From Cristatella mucedo (Eukaryota > Bryozoa > Phylactolaemata > Cristatellidae), in contig WPIO01000016.1 in NCBI GenBank assembly GCA_009760855.2, forward strand, positions 2,653,501 to 2,717,500: a stretch of 64,000 nt of DNA. The letters are read 5' to 3'. The notes beneath the pieces were generated by a model that ran no database searches, had not been told where the DNA came from, and saw only the letters and a program-made list of their open reading frames with translations. Positions 1 through 64,000 of this stretch are shown piece by piece; position 1 is the stretch's first letter; each line of letters opens with the position of its first letter. The translations under genes were made by a program, and so were the position numbers.

Positions 1-690
1 CCTAGCTGCCGAGTTTTGGACTAACTGTCAAAGCCTGATTGCTCAGGTCGGTAGGCCATCTAGCACAGATTTACAGTGTCAAGACAGGATGTCACAAACG
101 CATGAACCAATAAAAGTGTAGTACATTAATCTACGCAGGGCCAAATTTTAACAATGTTGTGTAGCTGATAGTAGGCAGACTTGACTGTGGAGCTGATATG
201 GTCGTCTAATGAAAGGTCTTTTTGGAATAGGACACCTAGATTTTGTGCGGATTCAGCACTCAGAAGGAGATGTGTTGGCAGCCAATTTTAAGCTTTAGGT
301 TTTCAAATTTTGAAGCACAGTTGGTTTGCCCGTAAGTAATAGGCTGGTTTAATAATCATTTAATTTAAGAAAGTTTTCCTGAATCTACGTGCGAATGTCA
401 TCGAGACATTTACCGTGACAGGATTCGACGTACTGGAGGTCTGGGAGGGATGAAATATAATATAATTCATTTATATAGCGCCCCAAGAAAACTTAATCTC
501 TATTCAGGCGCTTCACATATGCCTCGGGGCTTGAGCCCACGACCTCAGTCAGACCCTGGTCGGGGCGAGCACCTTAACCGCTTGACAAAACCAGCTCGAA
601 ATCAAAGTACAACTGAGTGTCATCTACGTAGAGGTGAATGCCTAGGTCGTGACTGACGATCACATTGGCACGAGGGACATTAAAAATAAC
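1..690 (-). repeat. LINE family A (L2-like) fragment, interrupted by a SINE-1
   Basis: Read on the minus strand this matches the reverse-transcriptase C-terminal region found in the other family A copies, such as 20080-21525. The element resumes at about 597, after the inserted SINE at 449-597, with sequence matching the copy at 40980-41040. The pentamer GAAAT on both sides of the SINE could be its target-site duplication. Confidence 0.6.
449..600 (-). repeat. SINE family 1 (tRNA-derived) copy
   Basis: On the minus strand it has a tRNA-like head: an A box near GCGGTTAAGG and a B box near GTGGGCTCAAGCCCC. It ends with the 34-nt stem-loop at 478-511 and an AT-rich tail. It was inserted into LINE A. 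Confidence 0.75.
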
Positions 691-1170
691 GACAATAACT
701 GGATGTGTTGTTACGCATTCGGTAGTCAACAGACTTTGTCTCACGCAACAAAGAGAAAGCAGGAAGCATAGCAGAGTCAGGAGAGCAGTTGATGTAGTGA
801 GTAGCATTGACGTAGCAGCTCGGGATGGTTAAAAAAGGATTAGCCATATGTAGCTTGACATTCTCTAAGCAGCAGGGAAGAACCCCGAAGCGGGCTCAAA
901 GACGTTTATTCAAACAGACGCCGAAGCAGGCCAGTATGCAACTGCCCGCCGGCATCCTCGACCACAACCCCCCCCCCCGGGCCTTTGCAGCCCGGTACTT
1001 GCATACCACTGCCATAAATCGCAACAGCCCACAATCCAACGACAGTGTCATAATCTCTCAAAATATCCCCACCACACTCGGTAGCAGGAGAGTAGTTGTC
1101 GTTGAATGAGCGAGTTCTATTACTTGCAGTCGGCAGAGAGTTATCGCATATAGCTATCAGGAAAGCTAAT
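690..1170 (-). repeat. LINE family B 3' fragment, interrupted by a candidate LTR
   Basis: It matches the other family B copies (35575-36035, 52040-52410) at segments such as gagcagttgatgtagtgagtagc near 781-807 and tagcaggagagtagttgtc near 1082. Between them about 228 bp (849-1076) are foreign. Confidence 0.65.
849..1076 (-). mobile_element. Candidate solo LTR nested in LINE B
   Basis: The inserted block begins TGTAG and ends CCACA. Its reverse complement therefore runs TGTGGTGGGG...CTACA with TG/CA ends, as LTRs do. On the minus strand an AATAAA signal lies about 50 bp before the 3' end. No clean 5-bp target duplication is visible, and there is no second copy in the window. Confidence 0.45.
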
Positions 1171-1408
1171 TCGAACTCGGCATCCCTGCATTTTACTGTA
1201 TCGTCTTTGGATGACGAGGAGAAGCTTCTGGCCGACTTTTAACTACCCTTAGTTTGCCATAATGAGGTTTTCTTTTCTTAGAATAGATGAAGCTGCTATT
1301 CCGTTCTAGATTTCTAGACTTCTTTGGCTCGCCGGCAGACGTGGCGATACTATCCCTTAGAAGCGTAGGGCCGACCGCTGTGGGCCGCCGATCTTAACAA
1401 CATTGCAG

Positions 1409-62781
<61,373 letters not shown>

Positions 62782-63982
62782 GTGAGAGCGAACTCGCGAA
62801 CGGCCGCCTGCACTGCCAGCGCTCCCACCGCGGCTGCCGCCGCTGCCGCCGCTTGCACTGCACGACGCCGCCGGGTAGTCGCCGAGTACAGTCCCAGGCG
62901 CGACTGTTGCGCCGCTGAGAGGCGCTCGGCAGAAGCTAGTGGAATCTCGTGCTCGGATTTCGCTGACCCCCCCCCCCCGCCCGCCGCCGGAAAACCGCCT
63001 CTCTAAGAAAAGTGCTTCGCATTTAACGAAAGCGCCGACGTCTCAAGAGCCGACGAGCTGGGCAGTACGGCTGGCCGGGAGCGCTAGCGGCACTACCTTC
63101 GCCTTCGCGGCATCACTAAATTCTATTGGCTCTGCACGGCGACCAGCAGCAGCAGGCAGGCAGGCAGGCAGCTCCCCCTGTCGCAGCAGAAAATCGCGAC
63201 GGCGCGCTTTGCTGCGGCACCAGAATAGGTGATGCCATTTTGGATGAGGAACCGACCTCGAGTCGGGTCGTCAGGCTCAGCCTCGCTTTGGCAGAGCCCG
63301 CTTAGTATTACGTAGGGTTTCGATCATGCAGCAGGAAGGCGCTCAAACTCGAACGAGGCCGCGCGCCACCGGGATTGTGGGATCTTAGTCCGGGCTGCTG
63401 CAGTCGATTGCATTAGAAGGCTCGCTCAGAAGGGCGGAACGTTGCGCTTATAATATAGCACAGCGCAATATGCAAATATATCCAAGTTGGAGCTTCACGA
63501 AGCGCAGTTTCCACTGGATTTCGGAGGACTTCGGTAGCTGCACGACGTCTTTGCAGAACCCCGCCCCCTCGCCTCGAATCATCTCGAATGAGACCTCGAG
63601 GTCACGACGGCGTCGAGTTTGGCCGGTGTGTTGAAAATACAGTGAAATACAATCTCCGCTCAAAGTTCAAGCTTCAAGCCACCGATTTTGTATAGACTTT
63701 TGCTTAACTAGAGCGATTTTTAGTGGATTGCAGTGATTATTTGCACTCACGACCTCTACCGCCTTACTATATGGCGACCTCTGTCGCTCTACAGAATGAC
63801 GACCTATATTGACGTACAAAATGGCGACCTTGAGCAGACGCTTCCTACCTGTAGAGCGCTCTTTTTCAAAGTACCGATAGTCGCGTCTCTTTGACGAAGT
63901 CTTTCCAGTCTTCGTGTATGGGGTAAATAAGCCGTAGCGATGCGCTCTCCACAATGTAGGCTGTTAATGCTGCCTCGCTCAG
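62782..63982. other. Intronic, GC-rich, no exon recognised
   Basis: It holds poly-C near 62968 and (GCAG)n near 63150-63170. No segment fits the phase left by exon 25 with a polycystin-like peptide. Confidence 0.5.
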
Positions 63983-64000
63983 GCATGAACAAGCGTGGCT
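63983..64000 (+). other. Possible start of the next PKD1-like exon, cut by the window end
   Basis: A fair acceptor (tgcctcgctcag) ends at 63982. In the phase left by exon 25 the remaining bases read GMNKRG. Too little is visible to identify it. Confidence 0.15.

Overview
This is a stretch of animal (metazoan) nuclear DNA dominated by introns and interspersed repeats. One large multi-exon gene runs on the + strand across almost the whole window. I joined 25 exons, positions 1409 to 62781, by GT/AG splice sites and matching codon phase. Together they give 4343 nt (1447 whole codons) with no internal stop. The protein is a polycystin-1 family member (PKD1 / PKD1-like / PKDREJ). In order it has a PKD-type repeat, a REJ region, a GAIN-like region, a GPS motif, a first membrane span, a PLAT domain, and the second and third membrane spans. 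Both ends are missing: the start with any further PKD repeats lies upstream, and the remaining membrane spans lie downstream.

The organism is probably an invertebrate: short exons in long introns, many tRNA-derived SINEs, and L2/CR1-like LINE fragments. I cannot name the phylum from sequence alone.

Layout: 1-8.9 kb holds the PKD exon and a dense LINE cluster. 9-15.8 kb has REJ exons between long (TA)n and (TTTA)n tracts and a nested palindrome. 19-28 kb has the rest of REJ. 30-50.6 kb has GAIN-region exons, including a 38-bp exon, separated by introns packed with minus-strand LINE copies. 53-55.3 kb is a GC-rich block with the GPS, first membrane span and start of PLAT. 57.7-62.8 kb has the end of PLAT and spans 2 and 3. 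After 62.8 kb I see only intron, plus a possible acceptor at the extreme end.

Repeats fall into recognisable families. LINE family A is L2-like; its 3' end is a 34-nt stem-loop followed by an ATT-rich tail. LINE family B is CR1/L2-like with a (TTACA)-rich tail. SINE family 1 is tRNA-derived and carries the same 34-nt stem-loop as LINE A, which suggests it borrows that LINE's machinery. SINE family 2 is a separate tRNA-derived element. There is also one candidate solo LTR, several minisatellites and long microsatellites. I found no other credible protein gene, no functional tRNA or rRNA gene, and no CRISPR array.

The points most worth a second look are the degenerate GPS with a 42-residue Gly/Ser-rich insertion, an in-frame alternative acceptor fed by a CT microsatellite, the shared SINE/LINE stem-loop, the nested palindrome at 11.4-11.9 kb, and a 14-bp GC-box-like minisatellite in intron 1.
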